Below are positions 25,641 to 39,376 of a DNA stretch of 64,000 nucleotides, piece by piece. Below the pieces are notes generated by a model. The model ran no database searches, was not told the origin of the DNA, and saw only the letters and a list, made by a program, of their open reading frames with translations. Source of the stretch: Pampus argenteus (lineage: Eukaryota > Chordata > Actinopteri > Scombriformes > Stromateidae); the NCBI GenBank assembly GCA_036937835.1, contig CM072864.1:2567501-2631500 (forward strand), written 5' to 3'. A program made the position numbers and the translations under genes. Numbering within the stretch: position 1 is the stretch's first letter; every line of letters starts with the position of its first letter.

Positions 25641-26401
25641 CAGAAGGAGGAAGGAGGGGATAAGATGGGGTCCAGACCCCTGATCCCAGCAGCTGCTGCT
25701 GTTTTGTAGGGCAGCATTACATCAGAAGGTTTATGGAAAAGGCTGGGAATCACTTCTCTACTTGACCTACTTAAAGAATGTTTGTGTTAGATGACATGCA
25801 ATACTCCCCGACTTCCCAGCACTCACTCGCTCACTTCCTACCCGACGCGCAGCAAACACACATTGTTTTGTCATCTTGTTTTATTAGCAGTTGCTGAAAG
25901 ACCGCATAATTTAAGAAGCAGCGCCTTAAAATAAGTCCTGCCTCGGAAACGTCGGCCAGGTGAACCTTTTTTAATGCTATAAAGTTGCATACACAAAACA
26001 TATGCGCAGGCTTCTTCCCACTTCTTATCAGAAAATGTAACAGAGCTGTTTGAAGCCGCTGTCAGAGTGCATGGACCATATCACGGCCAATTTAAGATGC
26101 CAGCTGTCTTTTTGGAAAGAATTATGTTTTTCACTTCTTATAAAAACCAGCGTCGAACCCAAAGGAGTCAGAACTATTCCACTGAAAAAAGTGCAATGGG
26201 TTACGCAAGAATTTATAGCATAGTCTGTTTGAATTTATAGCATCCATATGTTGGGGGATTTTATGATGAATGGATGTGGTGAGGAGCGTGTGTGTGTGTG
26301 TGTGTGTGTGTGTAATGCAGAGGTTAAGTGGTGTGGTTCTGGCCTCTCAGGCAGCAGCCTTCCAACACGGGTCAAGTCTCTTTCTAGCAGACCACATAGG
26401 G

Positions 26402-26417
26402 CACACACACACACACA

Positions 26418-26460
<43 letters not shown>

Positions 26461-26474
26461 ACACACACACACAG
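26402..26474. repeat. (CA)n array with two CAGA interruptions
   Basis: Seventy-three bp; faces a (GT)13 run at 26288-26313 across 88 bp, so the two can pair as an inverted repeat. Confidence 0.95.
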
Positions 26475-26627
26475 ACGAGGTCATCAAGAGAGCAATGCAT
26501 TTCTGCAGCTCTGACAGTAAATATTTGACTGACAGTGTGAGTTATGAAACAGGATGTGTCCATATTTCTGTTCAGATCGCCTGTGGTTACCGTTGCCGTA
26601 GATACGCTTCTAATGAGGCGGATTTTA

Positions 26628-26662
<35 letters not shown>

Positions 26663-27539
26663 TTTGTTTCGGAAACATTGTCGATATTCTACACTCGAAC
26701 GCGGCATGTAACGAGGCTGATATGACACACGTTAAAGCGGAGCAACATGTCGACTTGTGATTTTGATCAGCAGTTGTGTAACACGTGTGTGATAATCTGA
26801 TGACCCGGCGTGATAAAACCTGATGTAAGGCAGAAGGCCATAACAACAGCACATCATTAGCAGCACACAGCCTGCATAAACAGTCATATTTCAGTGTGTT
26901 TAGCAGCTTGTTGTTACGGCTGCACGCTGACCCGGCTGAATATAAATAAACCCCGGTTTCATCTAAACATCAGTGTGTACACGACGCTTCCAGCGATGTA
27001 TACAAGCATTTCAGTGTATCCAACACATTAGATCTGTTTATAACAGCCGCATGGTCACAAAGCAGCGTCAGAAATTACTGAATGAACATTATAAAAAAAA
27101 GAAAATAGCAAACCAGAACTATTTATAAAAATAAGGAAGTTCATATCGTCACTGTGTTGACCTTTCTAGTCATGAGAAGTATTCATAATCCAGGCTGAAA
27201 TAACCTTTTTATGGCAGCATGTGTGAATTTAGACATCAAGTACATTTGATTCGGTCCGTTAAAGTGACGTAAGGTAATACAGTACAGTAGCTCTGTAGGG
27301 GTTTAACTACAGACAGGCATAATTAACATTATTTACTATTAGAAAACAGTAGTTTTAGATCATTCTTACCAGCTGGAATCTGAACTAAGTGGCAATTTTT
27401 ATTTATTTTTCTAATACGACTGTGGACATCGAGAAATAAAGACTGAACGTGGATTCGAACGTGGAATTAAAAGTGCTCGAGATATCCATGGCGACTCTCA
27501 GCTAACGTTACTCATCCTGCGAGAAGAGATCGATAAGAG

Positions 27540-27832
27540 ATGCTGCTGCATTGGCTCAACATTTCTACCTCCACACATCCTGCATGTATTTACATTTATT
27601 AAACAAACGTCTCTTATCCAGACGAGATTTCCAGATACACAAAATGGATCAAGGCTCCAAAATGAGTGGAAACGCTTCACATATTGCAACCCAAACAGGT
27701 GTTTCATAAGATCCTCCCTGCCTTGCAAAAGTCCACATCTAGCTCCAGAGCACATTGTATAACTGTCTTCACAGGCTGACTGGTAAATTGATATTGACAT
27801 GTAGAATGGGTGAAGTGCCCCTTTAAAGAGGA
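27540..27832 (-). repeat. Probable interspersed repeat underlying a 144-codon open frame
   Basis: The minus strand starts ttaaaggggcacttcaccca ttctacatgtcaatat and continues with cagcctgtgaagacagttat, phrasing I associate with a dispersed fish repeat. A 144-codon frame (27498-27932) crosses it, but the peptide has no recognisable domain and there is no promoter or exon structure, so I do not call a gene. Confidence 0.4.
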
Positions 27833-28366
27833 CAATCTGTTCACTGAAATCTATATTGAAGGTTCTCAGCTTCTGGACGGGACAAAAATAAAAAAAGGTT
27901 AATGTCTGTTCTGTTTCTTGAGCCAGAGACAAAAAAAAAAACCCATGATATTTCCTGTTTCACTGTAACCTTAATTTGGAGACTAATCTACTTTATCAGA
28001 CTGTCCCTTTACAACACAGCTGAAATGAACTCCGTCCAAACCACAGCTGCTTTTTCACATCCTTGTTATGAAGCTATTATTTGCACACGGCCATCTCTCC
28101 GCATGACACTCACGACGGAGCCAGATGTGGCTGATAGATTTGTGACATCCAAACGCCGAGCGTGTATTTGTCGAGGATGTGGAGATGGATGGAGGGAGGA
28201 AGGAGGTGAAGAGGGAACACAATGGGTTGAGGAGAAAGGGAAGACGGAGGCTCTCCCGGGGGAGAAGTGGAAGGGGATTTTTCTTCCACTTCTCCATCTC
28301 ATTCACAGCTCACCCTTGCTCATTCTGTCTTTGCTCCTTCATTCAGAATCTAGCTTTTTCTATTTC

Positions 28367-28487
<121 letters not shown>

Positions 28488-29244
28488 TGAGGTTTTGTCT
28501 GGAGGAGGCAGCAGTGTGAGTAAGAGCAACAGCTGCAGGGATTATAGAGACGAGGGAGGGAAAGGGAAGATGGAGTGTGTGTGTGTGTTGGAGGGTGGGG
28601 GTGGGTCGGGGGGCTGACAGAGTGAAACATTTTAAAGTGAGGTATGTGTGTATTTATGTGTGTGTGAAGACAAAGAGACGAGTTGTGGCTCAGAGAGACA
28701 AATGTGTCAAGTGATGTGTGCGTTCAAGCTGCAGCGCTGCACACTCTATACATCCTACAGGTGTATAGGAAGCAGCTATATGTTGTTTCGTCTAGGCGTG
28801 TGGTTTAAAGGCAGTAGGTGAAGGTGTGTGTGTGTGTGTGCATGACTTTGTTGTTGGAAACACCTGTAGCTTCAGTTGATCTGCAGCAGCTCACGTCTCT
28901 CTGTAGGAGTTCATGTTTTCACTGGTTTGTCAGCAGAAAGTCTGAAACACTTGTGAATGATTTTGGACAGAAGACTTCGAGGAGTTTCGCCAAAGTACAC
29001 ATGATTAGACATCTGGATCTGGGACTTCTGCCATTGGTTGATTATCTGTTTTTAATCATGAGTAAGGAATGAACAGAGATAACGGATTGATTACAAATCT
29101 AACACAAAGGAGGTTTTCACAAGTCGTAAATCTCACTGCGGTGGGAAATATGTCTTCTGACGTCAGCTGGAGAGCTGTGGCGTGTTCGCTGTGTGCTGTT
29201 GATGTGTTGCATGAAACAAAAACAATATATGTCACAAAAACATC

Positions 29245-29441
29245 CATTTAGTGGATGTTCTGGAGCTTTCTATCAAATCACATGAGCTGCCATTAGGGAC
29301 TTACAGACGGTTTTTTATATATTATTTTAAGCACTTTAAAGGCTTCTTGTCTGTGTTGGTTTAAAAGCTGATGATGAAGATGATGATCTGCTGATGAAGA
29401 TGATGCAATATGACTGAAAGCTCCAGAACATCTACTAAATG
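29245..29441. mobile_element. Short terminal-inverted-repeat element (MITE-like), 197 bp
   Basis: The first 26 bp (cattTAgtggatgttctgga and on to gctttc) match the reverse complement of the last 26 bp with one mismatch. If the TA in the palindromic flank catt-TA-aatg is the duplicated target, the element spans 29251-29435 with TIRs starting GTGGATGTTCTGGAGC, which suggests a Tc1/mariner-type TA target. The interior is non-coding with GATGAAGATGATG repeats. Confidence 0.7.
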
Positions 29442-29980
29442 ATCATCAGTGATCATCAACCCTTTAGTGTTGTTTTATTGACCCGCCCGGGTGGCCAGCG
29501 GGACAAATGCGGGTCCTGACCTGCAGTTTGAAGAATATAACGTACCTAAAAATCCTGGAAAACCTGAATGGATTATTTTAAGATGATTTGCAGACTCTAA
29601 ATCCAGTGGAAATCTGAGTCCAGAACTATAAATCTGCCACGCAAACATTAAAAAAAAAGAAACATCCTCATACATGTGCACATACACACAAAGTGAGCAG
29701 ACTGGTGGAGAAAATGTGCAATAACACATACATGAAAACGATAACCATGAGCGAATGTATGCGGTTTATTTAGACACAAACACACACACGTTGTTGTTTT
29801 TTTTCTTCCCTGTGTGTCATTACGTGGTGCTGTGGGATTATTTATCCGAGGGAACAGCTCAGTGAGCGAGTCGTCAAAACAGGAAGTGTTTTATGTAGCT
29901 GAAACATTCCTTTTTTAACTCTCACACAGGCCTGCTAAAATAAATAACACACTCAGCACCGACCTGGGAGGGTGACAGGC

Positions 29981-30015
<35 letters not shown>

Positions 30016-30752
30016 TGTTTGTGTATTTAAAGTACCTATATGTATGTGTGCATGTGTGTGTTTTACTCTTGCAATTTTGTATGTGGCAGCCTGCTGTGCA
30101 CATTCATATATGCTTGCATGTGTCCTGGTGTGTGTGTGTGTGTGTGTGTGTGCGCGTGCATACCAGCCCTTCCCCCAGGCGCTGCAGAGGCCTCTGAGTC
30201 TCGTGAAGTCATTTCCTCTTTGATGGAGGGGACCTTGACTGTGTGGCTTGCAGTCGTCTAGACCAGGACTCACTGCGGGACCAGAATCACATCTGGTCCT
30301 GTCCGTCATCCAGCTCTCAAACTTGTGGATGTGAAGCGATTCGACTGAAACTGATTGAAGAATTGATCTCCGCTGGCTGTTTGAAAGGCAGAAACCCTTA
30401 ATTAATCCAGACTTTAAAAAAATAAAAAATAAAAGTCTGTCCGGTAATATTTTAATTATCTTTTAAAAAATAAACACATCAATCCTCTGACCAGGTCAAC
30501 CTGCAAAATAGGAACTTCAAGAATGCACCTTGAGGTTTAAAGGTCAAGTACGTAAAGATGGATGATAAGAACAGCTACACAAACAACTCTGTGGTTGGAG
30601 AAACTGCAACAACTACACCATCCTTGATTTTCCAAAGCCAGTCAGATATATGTCAAGTCATATCTTGATTGAAGTCGTTAAGATTGATATTGATCACATT
30701 AACAAACGGCTCTGTTCTATTGTCCCTGTAAGACAGTGTGTGACAATGAGTC

Positions 30753-30799
<47 letters not shown>

Positions 30800-31060
30800 C
30801 AGGACCCTGAATCTAAAGACTTCAGCTGCTGTTCATTTCATTATTTACCTCTTTGCTTTCACTGCAGTGAATTCATTTAATACAGATCCAAGAATCTTGA
30901 TCCACTTGTGTAAGAATAAACATTTTCAAGATACAACTTATGTATGATCTCCTCTTTTTTTTTTTTTTTTTTTGGTTTATAATATATTGAATTTCTTTCA
31001 TTTAAGACAATCTGGTTCCAATATTTTTATTTTTTTTTAACTTCTGCATTAAATAAAATA

Positions 31061-31192
31061 GTTTGACATTTTGGGAAATATGTTTATTTGCTTTCTTCCA
31101 GCGAGTTAAATGAGAAGATTGATACCACTTTTATTATTATTCATTATATTCATTCAGATATGGAGCTTAACTTAGTTTAACGTGAAAACACA
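31061..31192 (+). repeat. Decayed teleost interspersed repeat (tttgacattttgggaaata type)
   Basis: gtttgacattttgggaaata, then tttgctttcttccagcgagt and gagaagattgataccacttt follow in the order seen in a widespread fish SINE-like repeat. The 3' part has diverged. Confidence 0.65.
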
Positions 31193-33540
31193 GATTATTA
31201 ACTATTTATTTTTCATGCTTTCTGTTTCTCTCTTCTTCCAGTCTTCATGCTAAACGCAACACAAGCTCCATGTATCATGTTTTCACTCAAAAAGTGTTCA
31301 CAACGATCTTTATGTGACGACGTTGCCCTTTAAAATAAAGTAAAACTATCCATTCATTACTTATTACTTACTAATAGTCTTATGATGCCATAAAGCCTTA
31401 CGAGCAGCACTTTCTTTAAATCTGTGTCTTCATTCTAGGTGTTTTGATTCTACGCTCTCCTGGTTTCTGCTTCCAATCACTGCTGCAGCCTTCACACAAC
31501 CACTTTGTATATCAAACAGAATCCAAAGTATGTTTTGAATATGAATTTCTACTGCAAACACTTGTGAATGCGACGCAGCAGCCTCAGCTTTAAGGGCGTC
31601 TTGCACGTGTGCGTGCTAGCGTGTGTCCTCGTGCAGTATAAAATAGTCTGTACATCTGTTTATATTTTGTGTACGCGCACATGTTTCATATTAGCCTCAG
31701 TGACAGCAGCCCGCCGATTCCCAGACACACCCAAGTGACCGGCTGAGTGATGAAAGCTGTGGTCAGTGCTGACGTGGACGCAGAGCTGCTTTCAGCCAAT
31801 TTACTATTAGAAAAGTGAGCAGGAAGTCAAATCACACTTGATATAATATTTTAACAACTCAGTGCTGCACAGTGTTGTTACTGTTCGGCTTTAAGTTGTG
31901 TGTTATCTGTCCAGATATCTCCACGCTGCATCGTACCTGCTGATGGCAACAGAACAACAGCTACCAACCACAGACTGACATCCCCTTTCAGTTTCCAGCA
32001 ATATGTAGTAATAGTCTTGTGTAGTACTTGAGCAATGATTACAGAACAGACGGGATACGACCGCCAGCAGCTGAAATAAAGTTTGTCCATTTTAAAAAGG
32101 GTTTCAGTGTGATGCTTTTTATTCATTCTGCCTTTTAAGTGAAGAGTAAAGGTCAAAAGGTCAAAGAAGCTCCATGATATCATTGCTTGATAAAGGTTTC
32201 TGCAGGTTTAGCTGCTCGCCCATCATTCCCCTCGATGCAACCTGATCAGGTCGCCCACCCTGCAGAGGAACACTTTCCATGAATGCATCAGCAGCGGCAG
32301 CAGCAGCAGCAGTAGATCGCCGTAGCAGACAGCATGTTAAACACAGGTCAAACCGAGGAGTCAAAGCGGAGGAGGGTTTTTTGTTTTTTTTCCTTATCCC
32401 AGAATTCCTCTCAACCCACACACACATCCTACAATGACAGCCATCGAGTTCAGATGGAAGGAGACACACAGAGATGAATCTCCCCCCCGGATTAGATTTA
32501 CATACAGAAGCAGAGAGAGGAAAGACGAGATAACGACGGAGGTGAAGTGGGGATGATTGGTTTAATCTGTAAACAATAATAATAATAATAATAACAATAA
32601 TCAACGTCTTGTGTTTGGTAATTATGTGATGTTTTGGTTCTAATTGTTCAGAGTAATTACAGTGATAATAAGACGCTGGCGCTTTTCTATTGTGTCTGAA
32701 ACAAGACCTAAATTGCCGGTTTCAAAAGCTTTGCAGAATGTAGAGAGAGAGGGAATAGAAAAACAAACAAACAAACAAACAAAAGGAATAAATGAGTCGT
32801 AATCTCTCTTGTCTCAGCTTTGAGAGAGCAGGACTCTCGGGAGGCGTTTACAAATCCTTAATTCCTTTTCCCAAAAAAAGACTTCCCTATTTTTACCCGT
32901 GCCGTGATGATCCCGAGAGGGAAAGCACCCGCTCCGGGCCGTTTGGTTTTCCCGCAGATATGTTGTCCCTCAGGAAAACCCAAAATAAACATGTGGAAAA
33001 CCACAAGGATAAATTTGGCTGCTTGTGCGGAAAAGCTTGGAGTCTCCGTGATTGTGCTCTCAAACATACGTTCTTAAAAAAGTAGAAAGAGGCAGAGAGA
33101 TGAAGCAGAGAAAAGATGGAGAAAGGTGGAGAAAGGTGGGAATGTAAACAAGGTAAGGAGAGCGAGGAAAACAAAGGTAGAAACACAAGTCAACACTGGG
33201 AAAAAGAAAGACAAATACAGTTAGTACTGCAATATGAAAAATACCAATAAATAACCAACCTGAGTCAGAAACACTCAAAAATCTACATTTACAAAAATAT
33301 TTTAAAAACTCAACGAAGCTAAAAATACATCTTTCAATAAGATTAACTGTGCCAGAACAAGAAAGGTCAGCCATGTCTGTATAACACAAGAAAAATGTAA
33401 GTACTCATATTTAACTAAAAATAGATGTATTTCTGAATTATTGTTTACAGAACCTCTGGTCTGCTTTATATCTATCTTTATCTGTCCTGACAGGAAATAA
33501 ACATCATGCTTTCCTACAAGGACACAAACATCCACTGTTT

Positions 33541-33633
33541 GGATGAGAGACACAGAGAGAAAAGGGGGGAGAGAGAAGGGGGGAAGGGGGGGGAGAGAGA
33601 CAGAGAGAGAGAGAGACAGAGAGAGAGAGAGAC

Positions 33634-33675
<42 letters not shown>

Positions 33676-33765
33676 ATAGAGAGAGAGAAGGATAGAGAGA
33701 GAGAGAGAGAGAGAGAAGGATAGAGAGAGAGAAGGATAGAGAGAGAGAGAGAGAGAGAGAGAAAG

Positions 33766-33800
<35 letters not shown>

Positions 33801-33847
33801 CAGAGAGGGGAGGGGAGACAGAGAGGGAGAGAGAGAGAGACGGATAG

Positions 33848-33879
<32 letters not shown>

Positions 33880-33997
33880 AGAGAGAGAGAGAGAGAGATA
33901 GCGAGAGAGAAAGACAGAGTAAGAGAGAGAGAGAGAGAGAGAGTAGGATAGAGAGAGAGACGGAGAGAGAGAGAGAGAGAGTAGGATAGAGAGAGAG

Positions 33998-34031
<34 letters not shown>
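33541..34031. repeat. Large (GA)n array with embedded GGATAGAGA blocks
   Basis: About 490 bp of mainly GA dinucleotide with recurrent gacggatagagagaga, gaaggatagagagagag and gtaggatagagagagac blocks and a few pyrimidines. The minus strand is Ser-Leu-Ser in every frame, giving a spurious 284-codon open frame. Confidence 0.95.
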
Positions 34032-34033
<2 letters not shown>

Positions 34034-34298
34034 GGGTTGAATGTGTAATATGTTTTTCAAAGTGTAGATAAAACCACAGAAACAACATGAATTGTATTTA
34101 GATGTCGTGAGAGGCGCTTTGTTGAAGAAAGGAGAAGAAAAAAATAAGTTCTGCATTTGGTAAGTAAAGAAAGATGTTTACTGTATGGTATGAATCCCTC
34201 CATCTGTCAGCTCCACCCAAAACTTGACCTTCTCTTCTCTGAGAAGAGAGCATGATGTAGCTTAAAGCCAGAGAGCTGCAGAAACTCTGTAATACGTA

Positions 34299-34368
34299 CA
34301 TTACGCCGCATTACGCCACATTACGCCACATTACGCCACATTACGCCGCATCACGCCACATTACGCCA
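34299..34368. repeat. 10-bp tandem array cattacgcca x7
   Basis: Seven tandem copies of cattacgccR, one with catcacgcca. The unit length is close to one DNA helical turn. Confidence 0.93.
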
Positions 34369-35405
34369 CAGCTGATAAGATGTTTGGGTTCGTCTTATAG
34401 ACGGATCAGATAAACATTCGAACCGTTTTACTCATCACCGTGAAAAACTAGTCTGACTCTTCTGAATCCTGCTTTTTTTTCACTACATCTGGATCATCAT
34501 CATCACATTATGCAGTTTCTCAACTGACTTTAACTCCCACTGTGATTCACGGGTCTGAACTCAGTCCAACCTGATGAAATTTGGGGGAAAAAAGTCAGAT
34601 AGTCGCCGCTAAAGTAAAAGATAAAAACAAATATATTTACAGTATTGTGTATAATGATGACGTTTAGGGTTAACCTCACACAACATGGTGCTTTTAAAGA
34701 CCCTTTAGAGGATGATAAATGATCTACAGATCACTCTTAATTCATTAGTTCGGATTATTAAAAAACACAGAGGGTCCCTGTAGTGTCTGTAGAGAAATGT
34801 CTGTGAGCCACCATTAGTTTAGGCGTGGTCAGATGAGAAGTAAAGTGACAGTTTGTTAGTATAAGATTAGAGTAAGGAGCTAAGTTGGCAGGTTACTGCA
34901 CAAACAAGCACTTACAGCACTTTTTATATGACTTGACACTGGAAAAGTCTGAGCAAAGAAAACAAGGAAATATCTGCTCCTCGTGTGCAAGATTAAATGA
35001 ACAAAGACAAAGTGCTGATAGGCGAGTAATTAATTACTCACACACCTACAGCGACAGATTTATAAGATATCATCAATGTTACATAAAACCACAAATTACG
35101 TTTTTGTGCTTCAGTTTTGCACCGACGATAATTCAAAACACGAGCTCCAGCAGTGAGTCATGTGACGTTAGGGTTAGGACTCGTTAGAGACTCGTTAGGG
35201 ACTCTTCCTGCTGTATCTCTCTTCTACACCTTCCATGAGTTGACCTGTTCTTCATCATCCTCATATTAATGCCTCCACCTGCTGCAGCCGCTGCGCTTTT
35301 ATTACCCAGATTCTTATGAGTTTGGTTTTGACTCGTTTGGCCTTTTCTTTAAACGTCAGGTTTATGTAAACTGACTGATGTGTCTTTTTCATCCTATTGT
35401 TATTT

Positions 35406-35461
35406 GAGGAGGAGGAGGAGGAGGAGGAGGAGGAGGAGGAGGAGGAGGAGGAGGAGGAGGA
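35406..35461. repeat. (GAG)n trinucleotide array
   Basis: About 18 perfect gag/agg units. The minus strand gives a poly-Ser frame that I do not regard as a gene. Confidence 0.95.
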
Positions 35462-35664
35462 GTTGAGTGTCTGGGGTTTGGTCATGGTCCCTTGTGGTAA
35501 TATTTAATAACAAACATTAAAAATACCGCAGAAGTCCTTCACCACATTCCCACGCTCTGACTGGCCAGAACACACACACACATGTTCACATAAGCATGCA
35601 ACCGCACACACACATACATACATACATGCCCTGGATACACACCGGTGAGACTCTATCTGTCACG

Positions 35665-35719
<55 letters not shown>

Positions 35720-35877
35720 ACACACACGCACGCGCACGCACACATGGATTCATTCACATACCTGTGCAAAAATAAAAACACTTGTAGGGTCATGCAAGCA
35801 TTAAAAGACAGACGCACACACAGACACACACAGGCTGTTGTATAAATCAGAAAACATATACAACATAAAGCAGTGTT

Positions 35878-35912
<35 letters not shown>

Positions 35913-36032
35913 ATGTGTACGTGCATGGTGACATTTGCCAGTGTGTTGAATGGTTAATGTTTTGACTGTTTGTGTAGCTGTGTTTGACAGTTCCACCGAG
36001 CGCTTCTATTGTGCAGCTTTTCACCATAAATG

Positions 36033-36070
<38 letters not shown>

Positions 36071-36465
36071 ATGGACAGGGACAAAAGAGTGGTGACAGAG
36101 GGCTGCCCCCAGACACTCGCCTGTTCGAGGTATCACGCCTTTGAAGAGGCGTGTGTGTGTATGTGTGTGTGTGTGAGAAAGGTTTTGTGTTCATTTGCTC
36201 CTCGTGGTTTTCACAATCATAATCCCATCGATAATTCTCACCTATTAAACTACTATTATTAATACTGTTATTATTACTACCGTGACTCCAGTGCACGTGT
36301 GTGTGTGTGTGTGTATGCGTGCGTGGGCGTGTGTGTGTGTCGCCAGTGGCTTTCTGACCTCGTCTCGAGGTTTGATGATCCCAGCCAGAGATTCCTTTCC
36401 ATCCCTCCGTCCCCCTCCCCTCCATGTTTCACATGTGCGTCAGCAGTGTTACCGCAGCCTCTCTT

Positions 36466-36505
<40 letters not shown>

Positions 36506-37097
36506 GCCCCATGATCCTCCATGTCTCAAACACCCCCACCCTCATGTTTTCACCCGACACCACCACCCTCCTCTTCCTCTCACTATCTCCCTTCGTCTCC
36601 CTGTGATCCTCCCTCGCTGTATGTATGTGCACTATGTTACATTTAATGTGTAAAGATGGCAGCTTCTCTAACTACAGGCCTGATTAACTGTGAGAAACAG
36701 GAGGCATAAATATAAAATGTAATGCTGAAGACTCGACTCCCCCGCTCGTCTGCAGCAACAGCTGTGGATGCCGGACGCTTGGCTGCAGAAACAAGAATCT
36801 TATTCACTAAAACGCTCCTCCGTTGGGAAATACAGCACATCACTGGGAAGTACTGATGTGAAAATGAGACAAGTTAGAAATATTGGAGGTGACTCACTTC
36901 TGTGAATGGACCGATACTTGAAGCCAATAGCGTCTCGTTGTTTTGTTTGTTTGTTTCCTTTTTTGTTATGTGGTAAATATGATTCAGTCGGAGTTTATTG
37001 TGTTACATTTACAGTCAGTTATTTCTGGTGATATTCTATATTTTATTATTTTATCCCTCTGTGCTGTAGACCTCCACACTGTTCCTTCATTATCATG

Positions 37098-37137
<40 letters not shown>

Positions 37138-39031
37138 AGTGTATTAATTTGCGGCTGAAAATAGTCCCCCACAAAAAAATAACAAAACACAGTAAACACC
37201 AGTTTAAGTCGTGTTTGCTGGAAACCGCAGTGCAAAAAAACCCAAAAAACCTGAATTATGGAGGAAATGCTGTTTGGCATGAAAATAGTCTTGAATCTCA
37301 AGACAATATTTTCAATGTTTTCTCTCCGAGCCAAAACCAACACGCACCCCTCCTGGGTCTGTCATAAAAAAAAACAAACAAAGAATGTCTGATTGATTGA
37401 TGTAGACAGCACATTTCACACACGTAACCTGACTAATGCAGATATGATCATTTTTCTCATCGCAGTGTTACGACACACTAACGTTCCAGTGAAAGAGCAT
37501 CTGGACACGTCACCGTGAGCAAGAATATCAATGGCATTTTACAAGCGTGTATGTGAATGTGTGTTTTCACGTCTCGGCATGTCTTTGTGTGTCAGAGCCG
37601 TTTCCCAACACCGCTGCATGCAGTAATTATGCAGGAATGTGACTGTAGAGACACTTCAGATGCCTGGCTTTTTCTGTCTCATCCATAATTGTAACTCTTT
37701 TTATATGAGCCGTGAAAGCCAGTGAGATAATAGTCAATCAACACACTGCAGAGAGAACCATTAGCATCTGGTTGGCGGTTGGAGGAGAACTTAATATGGG
37801 AGAAGCAGCTATTATGAAAACCGCAACGAGTGCAATATAGTGGAAGTGTTGATGTCAGCTTCGCTGTAGTTTATTTCAAGCTTGAGAACACATTTATCAA
37901 ACCATGAGGAGCTGTGTCATTAAAATAAACAAAAGAAAAAGGAAAATACCTCATTAACGGTGTGATGTAGAAAAGAAATGTATTACCAAAACTCTGCTGA
38001 TCCTCTTCTTCTGTCTTTCCAGAGACGTGCACGCGGGGCGTCTCCTGCAGGGTCACATGGTGCAGATTGTCCTAATGATGTTTGGATGACTCTCATCCTG
38101 CTCACCAGACCTGGGTCATGTAGGGTTTGCAAATAACTCTCAAGCATTTGTTTCATCAACAGTCAGAAAAAAACAAAAAACAAAAAAAAACCAGTCGGGT
38201 GGAGGTTTCTTATAATAAAGACAAGTTAAGAAAAATGTCACATGTGATGTTTTAAATAATTATTTGTCTTTCCTCTCATGGTGCTGCAGCTGCAGTCTTA
38301 TCACCAGAGGAGGAAGTGAACGCAACATCGCTGATAAAACAGCGATTTGTGCAGAACTTTTAAAGTCAGCTCAGGTTTGACTTGAAATATTTCTTACTTC
38401 CTCACTGCTGCATGTGTAAAAAGAAATTATATAATAAAAGTTTTTTTTTTTTTTTTGCTTTTCCTGTCTGAAGGTTGTTTAACAAGGAAACGACTATAAA
38501 ACATTGTTGTCATAGCGATTACGGGATGATTGAATGTTTTGTATGTTATCTGGGTGGTGCATGAACAAATGTTTGACAGTATGACATCTTACAAGTAAAA
38601 TATACACTATTTATATACGCTACAAAGTATTTAAAGTCCACTTACAGGGATTCAAATGAACTTATTTTGGATTTAGGGAGAATAGAGCTGCATTAAAAGA
38701 CACAACATGTGAAAATCTGTGAAAACAAAACGTTAAGTTTGTTTTTTTTTGCTGTTAAAGAAGCTTTAAGTGACATTTACTACAGTACAGACAGATTCAA
38801 TAATGACACAAACATTGTTCATCTTTTTTTTTCCAATCTTGTTATATAATTTTGAATACCATAATATACACTTTCAGTATTTGCAGCTTAAACTATTGTT
38901 TTTGTGTATCTTTGCATAAAAGTTGCATAAAATGTAAAATAATAATAATAATAATAATAATATCTTCTCTCAACACTTTAAAGAAGCCATAACAAAAAGG
39001 AAAGGCAGCATTTCCTTTTTTGACTATACAG

Positions 39032-39032
<1 letters not shown>

Positions 39033-39084
<52 letters not shown>
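39033..39084. repeat. (CA)26 array
   Basis: Fifty-two bp of perfect ca. An (AAT)n run lies just to its left at 38937-38961. Confidence 0.95.
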
Positions 39085-39086
<2 letters not shown>

Positions 39087-39109
39087 CCTCATGCCTATAA
39101 CAGCACTGT

Positions 39110-39124
39110 AGCGCCCTCTATTGA
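39110..39124 (-). promoter_or_regulatory. CTCF-like motif
   Basis: The minus strand reads tcaatagagggcgct, matching the CTCF core pattern CCASYAGRKGGCRSY at 13 of 15 positions by eye. It lies beside a CA array. A motif alone does not show binding. Confidence 0.3.
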
Positions 39125-39376
39125 CCAAAGACCATTAAATCATTAAATACATAATTATCACAATACATCAGATCTGTGTTCACACTGAGTCCAAACAGTC
39201 ACATATAATCCACATGTGAACATGTGACGTGATCATATGTGTAACAGCACAAAACAGCCTCCATGTTTGCTTCTTATTATTTACTTATTTATTTTCTATT
39301 AGTCCTGGACAAACTATGATTTTCTACATGCATCTTTAAAAGTAATCCTATTGTGAATTAAAAAATAAACAAAACA

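Larger units (their letters stand above)
34369..39376. other. Gene-free stretch
   Basis: (CA)n 35669-35714 facing (GT)n 35880-35910; (CA)n 36041-36066; CT run about 36469-36502; (CA)n 37099-37133; T run about 38443-38457; AAT repeats 38937-38961; (CA)26 39033-39084. No exon recognised on either strand. Confidence 0.8.

Noticed and set aside
27498..27932. 144-codon open frame as a gene
   Set aside because: No recognisable domain; the DNA resembles a dispersed fish repeat and there are no exon signals.
33302..34156. 284-codon Ser-Leu open frame, minus strand
   Set aside because: It is the CT strand of the GA array; all minus frames are open across it.
35261..35485. Poly-Ser open frame on the minus strand
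   Set aside because: Product of the GAG trinucleotide array only.
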